From assembly GCF_004217095.1 (NCBI RefSeq), contig NZ_SHKO01000001.1, positions 1,054,001 to 1,118,000 on the forward strand: DNA of 64,000 bases, given 5' to 3'. Each line of letters begins with the position of its first letter. The stretch's first letter is position 1. The notes below the pieces were generated by a model, which saw only the letters and a program-made list of their open reading frames with translations, was not told where the DNA came from and ran no database searches. A program made the position numbers and the translations under genes. Below, piece by piece: positions 25,089-35,414 of the stretch. The DNA comes from Advenella incenata. GTDB taxonomy: Bacteria; Pseudomonadota; Gammaproteobacteria; Burkholderiales; Burkholderiaceae_B.

Positions 25089-26036
25089 ATGGCCATTGAT
25101 GAATCCATTACCCTGAAAAAACTGGAAGTCTTTCTGGCTTTCATGGAGCGCAACAATCTTGCCCGTGTTGCAGAGGATCTCGGGCAGAGCGTTGTCAGCG
25201 TACACCGCGCCCTGCATTCGCTGGAGCAGGCCATCGGCTGCCCACTGTTCAAGCTGGAAGGAAGAAACCTGGTCCCGCAAGATACAGCGCGACGATTGGC
25301 CGAATCTGCCCGTCGAGTCGTGGCCGAGTGCGAAGATGGCATCCACGCAGTGCGAGATATGGCCGGAATCAATGCCTCCCGGCTCAGGCTGGGCGCCATC
25401 TATTCACTCACGTTGCATTGCATTCCGCATTTGATTGTCGGCACCAAGTTGCGCAAGGACGGGCTCAATATAGAGCTGACGCTGGGCTCTAATGACGAAT
25501 TGCTGCAAAAGCTGCAAGACGGTCGGCTCGATGCGATTGTTATAGGAGTGCATGACGGTATCGACAGCAAGCGCCTGATTACGGTGCCATTATTTTCAGA
25601 CGAAATGTTTTTGGCGGTACCACTGGATTCGCCCTATGCGAGTCGCACCACAGTTGATTTGCAGGAGCTGGCCAGCGAGAATTTTGTGACCCTGGCCGAC
25701 GGGTTCATAACATCGTTCAGTTTTAACCGGATGATGGAGCATGCAGGAATTTCACCGGTGATAGGGATGCATGTGGGCGATATCTTTTCGCTGATCAACC
25801 TGGTGAGCAACGGCATGGGAATCAGTTTGCTGCCCGGGCGAATTGCATCCTTTACGCCGCGTATCAAGTTGATACCCCTGAGTCCTGATCATACTTATTC
25901 CCAACACATTGCACTGTTGTTTCTGGATAGCCGGGAACAGGATCGCAATTTGCTAGCCCTGGCCGCAGAAGGTCGCACCTACAGTCGCCGCCTGTTGCAA
26001 GGTGCAGATTTCCCAATGTTGGGAGAGACCGAATGA
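25089..26036 (+). CDS. mdcR: LysR regulator of malonate use, MdcR-like
   Basis: A 315-residue LysR-family protein. Residues about 8-68 hold the DNA-binding domain (LKKLEVFLAFMERNNLARVA, then SVVSVHRALHSLEQAIG), followed by an effector domain. Divergent placement next to madLM-mdc matches MdcR, the malonate-responsive activator of this operon in other bacteria. Assignment is by family plus position. Confidence 0.82.
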   Translation: MAIDESITLKKLEVFLAFMERNNLARVAEDLGQSVVSVHRALHSLEQAIGCPLFKLEGRNLVPQDTARRLAESARRVVAECEDGIHAVRDMAGINASRLRLGAIYSLTLHCIPHLIVGTKLRKDGLNIELTLGSNDELLQKLQDGRLDAIVIGVHDGIDSKRLITVPLFSDEMFLAVPLDSPYASRTTVDLQELASENFVTLADGFITSFSFNRMMEHAGISPVIGMHVGDIFSLINLVSNGMGISLLPGRIASFTPRIKLIPLSPDHTYSQHIALLFLDSREQDRNLLALAAEGRTYSRRLLQGADFPMLGETE

Positions 26037-26140
26037 ATCGGTTGGCCAGTATTGATGGCGATCTCAGATCAAGCGGCGAGAGGGCGGGCGCGCATTTTAG
26101 CGGCAGGGCCCCCGTTTTGCTTGATCACCGTTGTGCTTGA

Positions 26141-27607
26141 TCAATAAGAGACCAGGCGCTCTATGCTTTCACCATCTCCGAAGAGCATCATGCTGCGCTG
26201 ACCTTTTTCCTGTGCAGGCCAGCCTGGTTCTCCCGTCTTGGCAAAGCTCACCCAGGCTTGATGCATGCTTGAGACCAGTGCGTTTGAAACAGGTTTATCA
26301 ACGTCGATAAAATGACGTGCTGTATCGTTATGCAGATTGTTAAACATGAATGGAAGCTCAACGCCGTGGGCAGCACCAAGCTGACCTTCGTATAAGTTCG
26401 ATTGCCAGCAAAATTCGTAGGAGTAGGCTTTTGTGCCACGATCTGCCGCATGCTCGGCAATGCGCCGGGCTGGTTCGCGGTAATAGTAATCAGATTGAAT
26501 AGCGCAAAGGATCTCGCCGTTGCTTTGTTTATCGGCAGCAAGTTGTTGTCGATAACGCTCTGCGGTGTTCGGCGGCAGCTTTGCATCTGTGATGAAGCTG
26601 TTTACATCCTCTGCGGAAATTTTCGAAATACTACCGCCAGGAACCAGATACAGACGGGCTTCTTCCCTGGTTGCTCCGGCCAGTATCGTTTTTGGCATGG
26701 TGTTGTTCTGCTTGATCGCCTGTAATGGTGAGCTGGCAACAATTTGGCCATCGATTACCGGGCGCAGGGCGAAGCGGTGATGTGCACCCAGGCCGTATCG
26801 TTGCCGCAGTTTGCCATCCAGCGACAGTTTGGCCAGCGCCGTTGCTGCCTTTTCCGGACTGATGGATGCCAGTCCTTCAAGCGTGGCGGGGCAGTTGGCC
26901 AAGTCGGCGATCGCATATGCCGCCGTTTGCGCTTCTGCCATCGTCTGCACCAGCGTACTGGGGCTTTGCAATATGGCCTGATGAAATAAGCCGTTGGCTT
27001 GTGGCATGCCCATCAGGCACGCAATTGCGCCGGACCCGGCCGATTGCCCGACAACGGTTACCCGGGCCGGGTCCCCGCCGAAGTTGCCAATATGCTGCTG
27101 CACCCAATTGAGCGCCAGTAACAGGTCCTGCAGCCCGCGGTTAGCGGCCATGCCTGGCAATTGCAGAAAGCCTTCCACACCCACGCGATAGTTCACCGTG
27201 ACAAAAATAATGTCTTTATGCGCAAAGTGAGAACCGTCGTACAGCGGATCGTTGGCATCGCAACGCATAAATCCGCCGCCAGGTATCCATACCATTACAG
27301 GCAGTCCACCCGTTTTCAAAGACGATTCTGGAGCCCAGATATTCAGGTTCAGGCAATCAATGTTGCCATATATGTTCTCCGGGTTCGGACTACGCGCCGG
27401 TTGAACCGGTGGCGCCGCGAACTTGCGCGCGTCCATGAGCGTAGAGGTTTCTTGTAAAGGCTGGGGCGGGGCAAAGCGTGTGGCGGTGGTGCATGCACGG
27501 GCATAACGCAAGCCTCGAAAAACGCATAGCCCATGATGGACAACGCAGCGCACAGTGCCTACGTTTGTACTAATGTCCTGGGTCGTCAGGTGAGAGTGAT
27601 CGGTCAT
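26141..27607 (-). CDS. Type B carboxylesterase
   Basis: A 488-residue alpha/beta-hydrolase of the carboxylesterase/para-nitrobenzyl esterase family. The nucleophile elbow GQSAG has Ser189 (Gln in place of the more common Glu), the oxyanion-hole GGGF is at 110-113, and the catalytic His is probably in GAAHGVELPF. There is no signal peptide, so it is likely cytoplasmic. The start at 27607 is two bases after the stop of the upstream Bug-type binding protein gene, and the much longer upstream frame is rejected. It hydrolyses an ester, possibly one whose acid part the neighbouring binding protein captures. Confidence 0.9.
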   Translation of the reverse strand: MTDHSHLTTQDISTNVGTVRCVVHHGLCVFRGLRYARACTTATRFAPPQPLQETSTLMDARKFAAPPVQPARSPNPENIYGNIDCLNLNIWAPESSLKTGGLPVMVWIPGGGFMRCDANDPLYDGSHFAHKDIIFVTVNYRVGVEGFLQLPGMAANRGLQDLLLALNWVQQHIGNFGGDPARVTVVGQSAGSGAIACLMGMPQANGLFHQAILQSPSTLVQTMAEAQTAAYAIADLANCPATLEGLASISPEKAATALAKLSLDGKLRQRYGLGAHHRFALRPVIDGQIVASSPLQAIKQNNTMPKTILAGATREEARLYLVPGGSISKISAEDVNSFITDAKLPPNTAERYRQQLAADKQSNGEILCAIQSDYYYREPARRIAEHAADRGTKAYSYEFCWQSNLYEGQLGAAHGVELPFMFNNLHNDTARHFIDVDKPVSNALVSSMHQAWVSFAKTGEPGWPAQEKGQRSMMLFGDGESIERLVSY

Positions 27608-27609
27608 AT

Positions 27610-28593
27610 TTAGTCCACGGTCAGATTCAGACTTTTGATCAGGGGACGCCAGACATCGGAATCCGCTTTGGCGCGGTCGATTACGTCGGTCCCTGAAGTG
27701 GCGATCGCCTTGGCGTTCATTTGCGCAAAGCGCTTTACATAGGCCGGGTCCTGGATGCATTGGCCGGCGGCGTGATTCAATGTTTGAACAATAGGCGCTG
27801 GCGTATTTTTGATGGCAACCAGGCCGATCCATGACCCACGGGCCAGTTCCTGGTCGCCCAACAGTTCGGCAATGGTAGGCACGTCAGGAAACGCAGGTGA
27901 CCGTGCGCCATCAAAGACCGCCAACGGCACAAGCTTACCCGCTTTTATCTGCGGCAATGCGGTGCCCGAAACCAATGTCATGATATCGATCTGATTGCCG
28001 ATAAGTGCCGTGGCCCCTGCAGACTCACCCGTAAATGGGACATGTGTGCCTGGCACTTTCAATCGTTCCAGCAGTGCGGTGGTGAGCAAATGGGCGGGGC
28101 TCCCCTTGCCTGGCGAGCCGAAATTGGCGCCGCCATCCTTGCCTGCAAATTTCACGGCCAAATCGCCAAGCACCTTCACGCCGGAATTCAGAGACGCCGT
28201 TAGCACCAGCGGTGACGTACCGAAAACAGTTACACCCGTAAAGTCGGCTTGCGGATCGTAGGGCATCCTTTTGTATACATAAGGAGTAATGGTCATCTGC
28301 GACATGCCGATTGTCATTAACGTGTAGCCATTGGCTGGTTGCCCTTTCAGATAATTGATGGCCAGAATGCCATTTGCACCCGCTTTGTTTTGCACAACGA
28401 CAGGCTGCTTAAGCTGTTTTGCCAGACAATCGGCCAGAACACGTGTCATCGCGTCTGAGCCGCTACCCGGCGGCTGCTGTGCCACTATTGTGATCGGCGA
28501 CTCGGGATAGGCGGCAAAGGCCGAGCCGGAAAAACCGATTGTTAGGGCAGTAAATAGGGTATTCAAATGCGGGGTGGCCTGTTTGCACGGCAT
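27610..28593 (-). CDS. Bug/TctC-family tripartite tricarboxylate binding protein
   Basis: A 327-residue periplasmic solute receptor. A signal peptide (hydrophobic 11-24, cleavage near AFA-AYP) precedes the family pattern: YPESPITIVAQQPPGSGSDAMTR with the anion-binding loop, then QNKAGANGILAINYLK and PHL/AHLL segments. No tctA/tctB membrane genes are nearby, as for most Bug proteins in Alcaligenaceae. It forms a two-gene unit with the carboxylesterase, below a TetR regulator. Confidence 0.9.
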   Translation of the reverse strand: MPCKQATPHLNTLFTALTIGFSGSAFAAYPESPITIVAQQPPGSGSDAMTRVLADCLAKQLKQPVVVQNKAGANGILAINYLKGQPANGYTLMTIGMSQMTITPYVYKRMPYDPQADFTGVTVFGTSPLVLTASLNSGVKVLGDLAVKFAGKDGGANFGSPGKGSPAHLLTTALLERLKVPGTHVPFTGESAGATALIGNQIDIMTLVSGTALPQIKAGKLVPLAVFDGARSPAFPDVPTIAELLGDQELARGSWIGLVAIKNTPAPIVQTLNHAAGQCIQDPAYVKRFAQMNAKAIATSGTDVIDRAKADSDVWRPLIKSLNLTVD

Positions 28594-28662
28594 GAATGTC
28601 TCCTGACGGAAGATTGCTTTTCTAAGGTTTTTTTTGGGGGGCTGCAGATTTTGGTTGTACGG

Positions 28663-29289
28663 CTATAGTGCGTTTTGGCTGTAACATCGCTGCGCGATCA
28701 GCTCTGCCAGGCAATCGAGTTGTTCCTGGGTTCCCTCATGTGCAGCAGCAAACATTTCCAATAACCCCAGGCCACGCAACGTGGAGAACACCAGGTTGAT
28801 GAAAGCACCTAGTGCGGGATCGTTGGCCAGTTCAGGAAATATTGTCGGGAAAGTAGCGTGCAGGCGCATTTGCAGGACTTTGCGTAGCTCTGATATATGT
28901 GCCAGCAGTACAGGCTGGTTACGGCAACTAAGATACGTTGCCCAGGCCGAGATAAAACGTGGCTGTTTATAAAACAGTGTCCACAAATTGGAGACGAAGG
29001 TTTGTGCACGCTTGTCGATCGGCATGTCAACAGGGGGCCAGAATTTTCCGGCGTCAATGTTCTCGTCAACCAGGGTGGCAAGCACATGCATCATGAGCGT
29101 TGCCTTGGATTGGAAATGATGCTGGATCGCGCCCGGTGTGACGCCTGCCTCACGGGCAATTTCCTGCATGGATGCGGCCTCTGGTCCCCTGTTAGAGATA
29201 ATGCGGATCGCCGCGAGGATCACGTCCTGCTGCGTGGTTTTACTGCGGTCCGCCTGCCGGCGGCGCGAGGAAGTAGAAGAGGGGGACAT
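28663..29289 (-). CDS. TetR-family transcriptional regulator
   Basis: A 208-residue TetR-type repressor. The N-terminal helix-turn-helix is at about residues 20-65 (ILAAIRIISNRGPEAASMQE, then AGVTPGAIQHHFQSKATLM), and a helical ligand-binding domain follows. A near-ideal inverted repeat starts 11 bases upstream of its start codon, so autorepression is likely. It lies upstream of the Bug/esterase genes on the same strand and divergent from the peptide-type ABC operon; it could control either. Confidence 0.9.
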   Translation of the reverse strand: MSPSSTSSRRRQADRSKTTQQDVILAAIRIISNRGPEAASMQEIAREAGVTPGAIQHHFQSKATLMMHVLATLVDENIDAGKFWPPVDMPIDKRAQTFVSNLWTLFYKQPRFISAWATYLSCRNQPVLLAHISELRKVLQMRLHATFPTIFPELANDPALGAFINLVFSTLRGLGLLEMFAAAHEGTQEQLDCLAELIAQRCYSQNAL

Positions 29290-29299
29290 AGATTGTTTT

Positions 29300-29327
29300 C
29301 ATTTACATTATGGTCATATTGTAAATG
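29300..29327. promoter_or_regulatory. TetR operator candidate
   Basis: CATTTACA (29300-29307) and TGTAAATG (29320-29327) are perfect 8-bp arms separated by 12 bases, only 11 bases before the TetR start. The size and location are typical of a TetR-family operator. Confidence 0.6.
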
Positions 29328-29689
29328 TGCTGATGATAACTGCAATGCGGGTTTTCCAGAGCAGTACGCTGCAAAAGTGCAGCTCAGGTGTTGACTGGGC
29401 TGCCGTCAAAAGACACGGTGAGCGCACCCGCCGAGTCGTTCTTCACTATATGGAAATGTGAACGCACTTGCGGGATCTGTCGTATCTGCGTCGCTTACGT
29501 TGAACGATTAGCGTCGCTTCCAGGCGCGTTTTCTCGCGTGCACGTCTAGCAACGCACAGGCGTGCCTTATTTTGGTGCGACAACCCCATTCTGTTTGCCG
29601 CGACCAGCGTGCCGCACAGCGCAGAACGCATGGATCTGATATTGGCACGTCTTTTGCTTGAGAGCTCTGGTAACTTTCAAGGACACGCC
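29328..29689. other. Intergenic region before the peptide-type ABC operon
   Basis: No gene supported. The promoter of the downstream binding-protein gene should lie here. A plus-strand frame open from 29609 lacks a ribosome site at its first Met; the proper start is 29690. Confidence 0.4.
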
Positions 29690-31354
29690 ATGATCCCATC
29701 TTTTTCCAAGAACACGTTATCCACGGCCATGACACTGGCTGTATTTTGTAGTGCCTGCGCCATGCCTCTGGCTGCCAACGCGGAGTCGGTGCTGAGTATT
29801 GCCATGACCGCTGCCGATATTCCCCGGACTTCGGGCCAGCCTGATCAGGGATTCGAGGGCAATCGTTTTACCGGTATTCCCATGTACGACGCGCTCGTCG
29901 GGTGGGATTTGTCATCAGATAAAGGCGCAACGCCGCTGACGCCGGGGTTGGCTACAAGCTGGACCGTTGACGAGGCGGACAAGACTAAATGGATTTTCAA
30001 GCTGCGTCCAGATGTCACATTTCATGATGGTTCACCATTTAATGCCGAGGCGGTGGTGTGGAATGTCGGCAAAGTACTGGACAAGTCTGCTGCCCAATAT
30101 GATCCGGCACAAGTGGGCGCTACGGTATCAAGAATGCCCACGCTCAAGGCAGCCAAAGCAATTGATGCTATGACGGTTGAAATAACAACGACAGAACCGG
30201 ATGCGTTCCTGCCGTATAACCTGACAAACCTGTTCATGGCTTCGCCTGTGCAATGGCAAAAGAAATTCGATGCCGTGCCCGCTGCGGTGAAGGATCCGCT
30301 GGAGCGATCAAAACAGGCCTGGAATGCATTCGCAAGCGAAGCGTCCGGTACCGGCCCGTTCAAGCTATCCCGGCTGGTGCCGCGATCCAGGCTTGAAATA
30401 GTCAAAAATGATCATTACTGGAATCCTGCGCGCGTACCCAAGCTGGATAAGGTTGTGCTGATTCCCATGCCGGAAGCCAGCGCCAGGACTGCTGCGCTCA
30501 TGTCGGGGCAGGTGGACTGGATAGAGGCGCCGGCACCCGATGCGCTCGAGCCTATCAAGGCACGTGGCAATACCATTTATACAAATGTACAACCGCATAT
30601 TTGGCCTTGGCAGTTTTCCCTGACCGAAGGCTCTCCCTGGGCTGATAAGCGGGTGCGGCAGGCAGCCAACCTTTGCGTGGATCGCGAGGGCATGAAAGGC
30701 ATGTTGGGCGGCCTGATGGCGCCGGCGCAGGGCGTTGTAGCCAAATCCAGTCCCTGGTGGGGCACACCGACATTCGATATCAAATATGATCCGGACGCTT
30801 CGCGCAAGCTGATGCAAGAGGCCGGTTTCTCCGAGAGTAAACCGGTCAAAGTCAAAGTGCAGATTTCAGCGTCGGGTTCGGGTCAGATGCAGCCGCTGCC
30901 GATGAATGAGTACATACAGCAGAATTTGAAAGAGTGCTTTTTCGATGTTCAGTTCGATGTTGTTGAATGGAATACCCTGTTCAACAGTTGGCGCCTGGGC
31001 GCCAAGGACGCCAGTGCACATGGAGCACAGGCGACCAACGTTAGTGCGGCAACTATGGATCCGTTCTTTGCCATGGTGCGTTTTGTCAGCAGCAAAGCGT
31101 TGCCGCCCGTTTCGAATAACTGGGGCTATGTGATCGACGACACGTTCGACGACTATATCCGCCAGGCGCGCACCAGTTTTGATCCGGCACAGCGTGATGC
31201 TGCTCTGGCCAAGCTGCATACCCGGATGGTAGACGAAGCCGTGTTTCTTTATGTGGCGCATGATGTCGGCCCCAGAGCCATTTCCAACAAGGTCAAGGGC
31301 GTAGTCCAGCCACAAAGCTGGTTCATTGATATTGCGACCATGTCCAAGGAGTGA
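29690..31354 (+). CDS. Peptide/nickel-type ABC binding protein (SBP family 5)
   Basis: A 554-residue periplasmic binding protein of the DppA/OppA class. The start at 29690 follows AAGGACACGCC and begins a signal peptide (hydrophobic about 12-25, cleavage near ANA-ES). The family pattern is clear: LVGWDLSSDKGATPLTPGLA, then KWIFKLRPDVTFHDGSPFNA (shown in parts), and a long lobe with TGPFKLSR. It is the first gene of a complete importer operon that continues with two catabolic hydrolases, so the ligand is probably a modified amino acid or small amide/ureide rather than ordinary peptides. Confidence 0.9.
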   Translation: MIPSFSKNTLSTAMTLAVFCSACAMPLAANAESVLSIAMTAADIPRTSGQPDQGFEGNRFTGIPMYDALVGWDLSSDKGATPLTPGLATSWTVDEADKTKWIFKLRPDVTFHDGSPFNAEAVVWNVGKVLDKSAAQYDPAQVGATVSRMPTLKAAKAIDAMTVEITTTEPDAFLPYNLTNLFMASPVQWQKKFDAVPAAVKDPLERSKQAWNAFASEASGTGPFKLSRLVPRSRLEIVKNDHYWNPARVPKLDKVVLIPMPEASARTAALMSGQVDWIEAPAPDALEPIKARGNTIYTNVQPHIWPWQFSLTEGSPWADKRVRQAANLCVDREGMKGMLGGLMAPAQGVVAKSSPWWGTPTFDIKYDPDASRKLMQEAGFSESKPVKVKVQISASGSGQMQPLPMNEYIQQNLKECFFDVQFDVVEWNTLFNSWRLGAKDASAHGAQATNVSAATMDPFFAMVRFVSSKALPPVSNNWGYVIDDTFDDYIRQARTSFDPAQRDAALAKLHTRMVDEAVFLYVAHDVGPRAISNKVKGVVQPQSWFIDIATMSKE

Positions 31355-31416
31355 TTTGACCGACCACGACAGTGGTCGGCGCGACCCTTATTTCCTCTTT
31401 TTGAAGCCTGATTATC

Positions 31417-32364
31417 ATGATGTATTTTCTGAGACGGCTCGTGTATTCGTTGCCAGTATTGCTGGGAGTGGCGTTCCTGTGCTTCTCCCTGATCCATATC
31501 GCTCCCGGCGATCCACTGATTTCGGTCATGCCTCCCGACGCTTCCGAAGCGTTGCGCAGCCAGATGATGAGCATCTACGGGTTTGATCAGCCATTCCTGA
31601 TTCAGTTCTGGAACTGGTTGTGGCGGGCTTTGCATGGTGACCTGGGCATGTCCATTGCGACCAGTCGCCCCGTGGCCGCAGAGGTGATCGCGGCGGTGGG
31701 CAATTCCTTGCGGCTGGCCGTGATAGCTGTGCTAATCGGTTTTTCGCTGGGGGTCGTATTTGGCATGATTTCCGGCTATGCCAGAAATTCCATATGGGAT
31801 CGGCTGGCATCTTTGAGCTCTATATTCGGCGTCAGTATTCCGCACTATTGGCTGGGCATGGTGCTGGTCATTGTGTTTTCGGTGTACCTGAACTGGTTCC
31901 CCGCGACGGGTTCGGCTGCGGGCGATGGCACTGGCTGGCGCTGGGACTGGGATCACGTGCAATACATGATCCTGCCTGCAATCACGATGTCAGTGATTCC
32001 CATGGGGATTGTGGCTCGTACCATCCGTGCCCTTGTCAGCGATATTCTGTCGCGAGAGTTCATGGTCGGGCTGCAGGCGCGAGGTCTGGGCCGCGGCCGA
32101 ATGTTCATGCATCTGGTCAAGAACGTGGCGCCAACGGCCCTGTCGGTGATGGGGCTGCAATTGGGCTATCTGCTGGGCGGCTCGATCCTGATCGAAACCG
32201 TTTTCTCGTGGCCCGGCGCCGGATTTCTGCTCAATTCAGCCGTGTTCCAGCGAGACTTTCCCCTGCTGCAAGGCACGATCCTGATCATGGCGATTTTTTT
32301 CGTGCTGCTCAATCTGCTGGTCGACACCGTTCAGACCTGGCTTGATCCCCGTATTCAAAGGTAA
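31417..32364 (+). CDS. DppB-like ABC permease
   Basis: A 315-residue inner-membrane permease, typical MMYFLRRLVYSLPVLLGVAF opening helix and six transmembrane segments, with the EAA-type loop EFMVGLQARGLGRGRMF near residues 212-228. It is separated from the next permease start by only four bases. Confidence 0.93.
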   Translation: MMYFLRRLVYSLPVLLGVAFLCFSLIHIAPGDPLISVMPPDASEALRSQMMSIYGFDQPFLIQFWNWLWRALHGDLGMSIATSRPVAAEVIAAVGNSLRLAVIAVLIGFSLGVVFGMISGYARNSIWDRLASLSSIFGVSIPHYWLGMVLVIVFSVYLNWFPATGSAAGDGTGWRWDWDHVQYMILPAITMSVIPMGIVARTIRALVSDILSREFMVGLQARGLGRGRMFMHLVKNVAPTALSVMGLQLGYLLGGSILIETVFSWPGAGFLLNSAVFQRDFPLLQGTILIMAIFFVLLNLLVDTVQTWLDPRIQR

Positions 32365-32368
32365 CAAA

Positions 32369-33265
32369 ATGACCGATTATTCCCTTAACCGGAACGCAGA
32401 TTTGCTGCTCGTGCAGACGCACCGCTCGGCGGGATACTGGAGCGGCGTCATGCTCAACCTGCGCCGCAACAAGGTTGCGATGTTCGCTGCCTGTCTGTTG
32501 CTGGCCCTGTTGCTGATGGCGATCCTTGCGCCGTGGGTCATGCCGGCAGATCCTTATAAATCTTCGATTATTCATCGGCTCAAGCCGATAGGCACGGAAA
32601 ACTATCTGCTGGGCACCGATGAGCTGGGGCGCGATATGCTGTCGCGCCTGATCCTGGGTGCGCGGCTGTCGCTATTTATGGGTATTACACCCGTAATAAT
32701 TGCGTTTGCAATTGGTGGAACGATAGGCGTTATTGCCGGTTATGCCGGTGGGCGGATCAACGCGGTAATTATGCGCCTGACCGATGTGCTGTATGCCTTT
32801 CCTTCTGTGTTGCTGGCGATCGCGCTCTCGGGCACGCTGGGCGCCGGTACTGGCAACGCCCTGTTGTCGCTGACCGTGGTGTTCATCCCGCAAATCATTC
32901 GCGTGGCCGAAAGCGTGACCACCCAAATGCGCACTCAGGAGTTTGTGGATGCTGCCAGAACATCGGGCGCATCGCCGGTCAGAATCGTATTCAGTCAGGT
33001 GCTCAATAATGTGCTGGGACCCATTTTCGTTTTTTCCACCAGTCTGATTTCCGTCTCCATGATCCTGGCTTCGGGACTGTCCTTTCTGGGCCTGGGCGTC
33101 AAACCACCTGAGCCCGAATGGGGGCTCATGCTCAATACCCTGCGCACGGCCATTTACACCCAGCCGGTAATCGCAGCATTGCCGGGTCTGATGATTTTCA
33201 TCACATCGATTTCCTTCAATGTCTTTTCAGACGGGCTGCGCCAGGCGATGGATATCAAGGAGTAA
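32369..33265 (+). CDS. DppC-like ABC permease
   Basis: A 298-residue permease with the N-terminal extension and [20 protein letters not shown] first helix of DppC/OppC proteins and the [23 protein letters not shown] loop near 190-210. The start at 32369 avoids overlap with the previous gene; the in-frame Met at 32342 lies inside it. GTAAC is the only weak ribosome-site-like sequence, so translation may depend on coupling. Confidence 0.92.
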   Translation: MTDYSLNRNADLLLVQTHRSAGYWSGVMLNLRRNKVAMFAACLLLALLLMAILAPWVMPADPYKSSIIHRLKPIGTENYLLGTDELGRDMLSRLILGARLSLFMGITPVIIAFAIGGTIGVIAGYAGGRINAVIMRLTDVLYAFPSVLLAIALSGTLGAGTGNALLSLTVVFIPQIIRVAESVTTQMRTQEFVDAARTSGASPVRIVFSQVLNNVLGPIFVFSTSLISVSMILASGLSFLGLGVKPPEPEWGLMLNTLRTAIYTQPVIAALPGLMIFITSISFNVFSDGLRQAMDIKE

Positions 33266-33269
33266 TATT

Positions 33270-34331
33270 GTGACAACGACATTGACCCAGCCGCAGGATA
33301 TTGGCGGACCGGCCCAGCCCTTGCTTATTGTGAAAAACCTGCTGAAGCACTTCCCTTTGAAAACGCCGTTTTTCAGTCGTACCACCGCTGCAGTACAGGC
33401 TGTAGACGATATCAGTTTCGATGTCATGAAAAACGAGACCCTCGGTATTGTCGGGGAGTCTGGTTGCGGTAAATCGACAACGGCCAGGCTGCTGATGCAA
33501 CTGTTGCAGCAGGACCGCGGCGAACTGATTTTCGACGGACAGACTGTCGGTAGTGCGCAGTTGCCGATGAAATCATACCGGCGTCAGGTGCAAATGGTTT
33601 TCCAGGATAGTTATTCATCCCTGAATCCGCGCATGACCATTTTGGATACCATCGCCTTTGCCCCGATCGTACATGGCATGTCCCCTCGGCAAGCCGAGCG
33701 TGAGGCGCTAGAGCTGTTGGAGAATGTGGGCCTGGACCCGCAACGCTTTGCCGGACGATATCCGCATGAATTGTCCGGCGGGCAACGCCAGCGGGTCAAT
33801 ATCGCGCGGGCAATTGCCCTCAAGCCACGCTTGATTATTCTTGATGAGGCCGTATCGGCGCTGGATAAATCCGTGGAAGCCCAGGTACTGAATCTACTAT
33901 CGGACCTGAAGAAAAAATACAACCTCACATTTGTCTTCATCAGCCACGATCTGAGTGTGATCGAATACCTGTGTGATCGGGTCCTGGTCATGTATCTGGG
34001 CAAGGTGGTAGAGCTGGGCACGACGCGGCAGGTGCTCAATACGCCTGCTCATCCTTATACACAGGCGTTGCTGGCGTCGGTACCCACGACAGACCCGGAT
34101 CGGCGCACTGAAAAGGCGCCGCTGGCCGGGGATCCGCCCAATCCCATAGAGCCGCCTGCCGGTTGCCGGTTCCATCCGAGGTGCAGCCAGATGATCTCGC
34201 AGTGTAAATCCAATATGCCGCTGTTGCTGGCGCATCGCCCTGGACATCAGGTGGCGTGCGTTCGCGTTAACGACCGCATTGGCCAAAGCGTGAGCATGGT
34301 TCAGCGCGAATCTGCAGATATGTCGATCTAA
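33270..34331 (+). CDS. DppF-like ABC ATPase
   Basis: A 353-residue ATPase. Walker [10 protein letters not shown], signature LSGGQRQRV, Walker [13 protein letters not shown] and switch His FISHDLS are present, followed by the oligopeptide-ATPase C-terminal Cys-rich region ([15 protein letters not shown]). A GTG start at 33270, preceded by AAGGAG at 33258-33263, is chosen; the longer frame begins inside the permease gene. Confidence 0.92.
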   Translation: MTTTLTQPQDIGGPAQPLLIVKNLLKHFPLKTPFFSRTTAAVQAVDDISFDVMKNETLGIVGESGCGKSTTARLLMQLLQQDRGELIFDGQTVGSAQLPMKSYRRQVQMVFQDSYSSLNPRMTILDTIAFAPIVHGMSPRQAEREALELLENVGLDPQRFAGRYPHELSGGQRQRVNIARAIALKPRLIILDEAVSALDKSVEAQVLNLLSDLKKKYNLTFVFISHDLSVIEYLCDRVLVMYLGKVVELGTTRQVLNTPAHPYTQALLASVPTTDPDRRTEKAPLAGDPPNPIEPPAGCRFHPRCSQMISQCKSNMPLLLAHRPGHQVACVRVNDRIGQSVSMVQRESADMSI

Positions 34332-34340
34332 GAGGACACC

Positions 34341-35372
34341 ATGAATACACAAGCGATTACGCCTATGGACGAACACAACAGCGGGCATCCCGTCACAGGC
34401 GATCAACCCGGCAACGCCATTTCAGTGACAGACCTGACGGTCGCGTTCGAACGCGCGGGCAAGACGATACGGGCGGTCAACGGCGTCTCTTTTCACGTAG
34501 CTAAAGGCGAAACCCTGGTGCTTATTGGCGAATCGGGGTCGGGCAAGAGCGTGACGTTGCGGGCATTGATGCGCCTGCATCCTGAAAGACAGACCCGGCA
34601 AAGCGGCTCGATCCAGATCAATCGGCAAGAGGTACTGCAGATGGACCGGCGGCAATTGCGCGCGCTGCGAGGCAAAAAAATAGCGATGGTATTTCAGGAG
34701 CCGCTATTAGCCCTGGACCCGGTCTATACAGTGGGGCAGCAAATGATCGAGTGCATTCGCACGCATCATCAGATTAGCGCCCAGGATGCGCGTGCCCGTG
34801 CGATCGCGGCGCTGGAAGCAGTACGCATCCCGAGCCCGGAAAAGCGCCTGGCAGCATACCCTCATGAAATGTCAGGTGGCATGCGTCAGCGGGCGATGAT
34901 TGCGCTGGCACTGTCCGCCCAGCCCGAAGTGTTGCTGGCCGATGAACCGACCACAGCCCTGGATGCCACGGTGCAGATACAGGTGTTGATTTTGATGCGC
35001 GAATTACAAAAGCAATTAGGGTTGGCCATTGTTTTTGTCACTCACGATATTGGCGCGGCAACGGAAATGGCGGACCGGGTCGCCGTCATGTATGGCGGGC
35101 GAATCGTCGAAGAGGGCAGCATTCGGGAAATTTTGCAGGATGCCCGCCATCCCTATACGCTGGCGTTGCTCAAGAGCCGTCGTCATGGCATGGAGCGAGG
35201 CAAGCCGCTGGATGTGATACGTGGTTCGCCACCCGATCTGGCCAATTTGCCACCTGGCTGCCCCTTTGCTGCGCGTTGTGACCATGTGCTGGCGCGTTGC
35301 ACAACAAGTGTGCCGCAGACGACCAAGATCAGTCAAAGTCATCAGGTGCAGTGCCATTTGGCCGCTGCCTGA
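34341..35372 (+). CDS. DppD-like ABC ATPase
   Basis: A 343-residue ATPase, partner of the preceding one. Walker A GESGSGKSV, signature MSGGMRQRA, Walker B LLADEPTTALD, FVTHDIG switch and the C-terminal Cys motif (GCPFAARCDHVLARC) are all visible. AGAGGACACC precedes the ATG. The transporter is therefore complete, with two different ATPases. Confidence 0.93.
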   Translation: MNTQAITPMDEHNSGHPVTGDQPGNAISVTDLTVAFERAGKTIRAVNGVSFHVAKGETLVLIGESGSGKSVTLRALMRLHPERQTRQSGSIQINRQEVLQMDRRQLRALRGKKIAMVFQEPLLALDPVYTVGQQMIECIRTHHQISAQDARARAIAALEAVRIPSPEKRLAAYPHEMSGGMRQRAMIALALSAQPEVLLADEPTTALDATVQIQVLILMRELQKQLGLAIVFVTHDIGAATEMADRVAVMYGGRIVEEGSIREILQDARHPYTLALLKSRRHGMERGKPLDVIRGSPPDLANLPPGCPFAARCDHVLARCTTSVPQTTKISQSHQVQCHLAAA

Positions 35373-35414
35373 TAGTGATCCCGTATCAACGAATTTTTAA
35401 ACAGGTAACGAATA

